Origin: Halioglobus sp.
Lineage (GTDB): Bacteria; Pseudomonadota; Gammaproteobacteria; Pseudomonadales; Halieaceae
NCBI GenBank assembly: GCA_020443345.1
Contig: JAGRIH010000024.1
Span: 1 to 56,344, forward strand
Direction of reading: 5' to 3'
Length of the DNA: 56,344 nucleotides
Made by a program: the position numbers and the translations under genes. The notes below the pieces were generated by a model. That model was not told the origin of the DNA. It was given only the letters and a program-made list of their open reading frames with translations, and ran no database searches. Position 1 is the first letter of the stretch; each line of letters starts with the position of its first letter. This document shows positions 55,188 to 56,344 of this stretch, one piece after another.

Positions 55188-55868
55188 CTAGGTGTCGTCA
55201 GCGTAATGCACCACGTCGCGGCGCATTCGCCAGTAGATCGCCTGGCGGGTGAGCTCGGCAGAGGTGGTGATCTTGAGCTTGTCTTTGATGTGCCGCCGAT
55301 GGGTTTCAACGGTCTTGACACTCAGATTCAAATGGCGGGCGATTTGGGCAGTCTCGTTGCCGGCGCCGATTTGCTCAAAAACCTCCAGCTCCCGATTGGT
55401 CAGTTTTTCCACAGGCGAACGCGGGCTATCTGCGATGGACAGATCCAGATACTCATCCAACTCATCCGCGCCAAGCGCCTTACCGACATAGTGTTTTCCT
55501 GCCAGCACAGCCTCGACGGCCTCGATCAACTGCGTCGGCGCGTCGAGCTTGCTGACATAGCCCTGCGCCCCCGCGCTCAGCGCGCGTTTGGCGAAAAAGC
55601 CCTCCTCATGCATGGAACAGATCAGAATGGGCAGGCCGGGCTGCGATATACGCAGGCGCTTGAGCAGATCGAAGCCGCTGCCATCCGGCAGACTGATATC
55701 GAGAATGAGCAGATCCACTGACACGCAGCGAATGGCGTCGAGCGCTGTTTCAATGCTGCCGGCCTCACCGCAGACTTCCAGGCCCGCCTCGGCCTGGAAA
55801 AGCTGGCGCAGACCCTGGCGGATCAACGGGTGATCATCGACGATAAAGATATTGCGAACCCTAGCCAC
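55188..55868 (-). CDS. NarL/FixJ-family response regulator
   Basis: 226 aa. The receiver domain has acidic residues D11-D12, the phosphorylated Asp at D57 (LLILDISLPDGSG), and the conserved Lys in YVSKLD. A LuxR-type helix-turn-helix follows (LTNRELEVFEQIGAGNETAQ, then VKTVETHRRHIKDKLKI). GTG start. It is transcribed after the histidine kinase at the window edge, with 170 bases between that contain a repeat-like element. Confidence 0.93.
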   Translation of the reverse strand: MARVRNIFIVDDHPLIRQGLRQLFQAEAGLEVCGEAGSIETALDAIRCVSVDLLILDISLPDGSGFDLLKRLRISQPGLPILICSMHEEGFFAKRALSAGAQGYVSKLDAPTQLIEAVEAVLAGKHYVGKALGADELDEYLDLSIADSPRSPVEKLTNRELEVFEQIGAGNETAQIARHLNLSVKTVETHRRHIKDKLKITTSAELTRQAIYWRMRRDVVHYADDT

Positions 55869-55951
55869 TGCACCTCTTGTGTCTTCGGTTTTCGACTTAC
55901 AGTCCCCACTTTACAACTAGAGTGCGCTGCAATTAAACACACACAAAACCA

Positions 55952-56023
55952 AGGGGACAAAGAAAAAGTGCCAAAAAAAGAAAAAAGAGTACAGTCCCCT
56001 GTAGCGCTTTAACGTTTAACGCG
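55952..56023. repeat. REP-like element: GGGGAC inverted repeat and GTAG-headed hairpin
   Basis: AGGGGAC (55952-55958) and GTCCCCT (55994-56000) form an inverted repeat around a purine-rich A-tract. Directly after comes GTAG (56001-56004) and an imperfect hairpin: CGC, mismatched T, TTAA, loop CGT, TTAA, mismatched C, GCG (56005-56023). A GTAG head before an imperfect palindrome is the hallmark of REP sequences mobilised by RAYT transposases. A further CGCTTTAAC/GTTAAAGCG pair (56005-56013, 56038-56046) overlaps the kinase stop. Confidence 0.5.
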
Positions 56024-56038
56024 ATGCCTTTGGTGGTG

Positions 56039-56344
56039 TTAAAGCGTGCCGCCATGCCGCCCGACTTGGTCGTACGCATCCTGACACTCGTAACTGCAGC
56101 TAACGCGGGTACCCTTTCCAAGCGTCGACCGGATATCGAGCTCGGCACCGATTATGTTGGCGCGGTAGTGCATGATGCGCACACCCACCCCCTGCGCCTC
56201 TTGCAAGGCTGATCTGTCGAACCCCACGCCATCGTCTTCCACCACGAGTTCGACCCACTGCGACCGACGGAACAGGCTGAGCGTAATTTGTCCGGCGCGG
56301 GCGTATTTCACTGCATTAGTCTGAAGTTCTTTCTGAGTAGAGAG
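56039..56344 (-). CDS. sensor histidine kinase, C-terminal part (cut by window end)
   Basis: The frame is open to the window edge and gives 101 residues of an HATPase domain. Visible are the N box (LQTNAVKYARA), G1 box (VEDDGVGFD) and G2-type GVGVRIMHYRANIIGAEL, then the final GKGTRVSCSY strand. This is the NarX/DegS-like HisKA_3 kinase type that pairs with NarL regulators, so it is the likely partner of the adjacent response regulator. Sensing domains are outside the window. Confidence 0.88.
   Translation of the reverse strand, partial: LSTQKELQTNAVKYARAGQITLSLFRRSQWVELVVEDDGVGFDRSALQEAQGVGVRIMHYRANIIGAELDIRSTLGKGTRVSCSYECQDAYDQVGRHGGTL

Noticed and set aside
1-56344. CRISPR array, prophage or IS transposase
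   Set aside because: Scanning found no spaced direct repeats, phage structural genes or transposase signatures.

Overview
The window is a G+C-rich, densely packed chromosomal segment from a gammaproteobacterium. Gene content and order recall the Pseudomonas aeruginosa stretch that runs from murB/kdsB/lpxK through comEC, lolCDE, apbE, nqrA-F, gap, mfd and lexA to topA. Protein style and the Na+-NQR point to a marine relative such as the Cellvibrionales/Halieaceae. That placement is inferred from gene order and protein character, not from a marker phylogeny. No phage, integron, IS transposase or CRISPR array is visible.

Layout. (1) 0-9.3 kb, minus strand: a truncated tRNA-Gly, a hotdog-fold protein, pgsA, uvrC, murB, kdsB, lpxK, msbA and an exbD/exbB pair, with many stop/start overlaps. 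This joins phospholipid, peptidoglycan and lipid A synthesis to nucleotide excision repair. (2) 9.4-15.7 kb: comEC, a DUF2062 membrane protein and the lipoprotein-releasing lolC-lolD-lolE transporter. (3) 15.7-23.0 kb: the complete Na+-NQR operon nqrA-F followed by its maturation genes apbE (flavin transfer) and nqrM (iron site), with a striking 92-bp palindromic element between nqrF and apbE. (4) 23.3-32.9 kb: long-type gap, divergent mfd and csiV, an S-methyl-5'-thioinosine phosphorylase, an MscS channel, a small acidic protein and lexA with its SOS operators. (5) 33-39.3 kb: a small acidic protein, a phospholipase D/cardiolipin synthase, a DUF2959 lipoprotein, a DUF6586-like protein and topA. 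(6) 39.4-43.5 kb: universal stress protein, glutaredoxin-like protein, SpoU methyltransferase and a MoxR/VWA pair. (7) 43.2-48.3 kb, minus strand: the SRP RNA gene ffs, then dnaX, ybaB, recR, rnd, ycgL, ycgN and a small membrane protein. (8) 48.6-53.3 kb: an RND efflux adaptor and pump, and a carboxymuconolactone-decarboxylase-like protein. (9) 53.3-56.3 kb: a looser region holding an unrecognised 133-aa protein, a PilZ protein and a NarL-type response regulator with its histidine kinase, which is cut by the window end.

Most of the window is ordinary housekeeping. The observations most worth a second look are: a complete programmed -1 frameshift signal inside dnaX; the 92-bp inverted-repeat element at 17005-17096; the broken tRNA-Gly at the left edge; and a GTAG-headed REP-like hairpin with a GGGGAC inverted repeat between the two-component genes. 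I found no convincing wholly new multi-gene system. The least explained segment is 53.3-56.3 kb.
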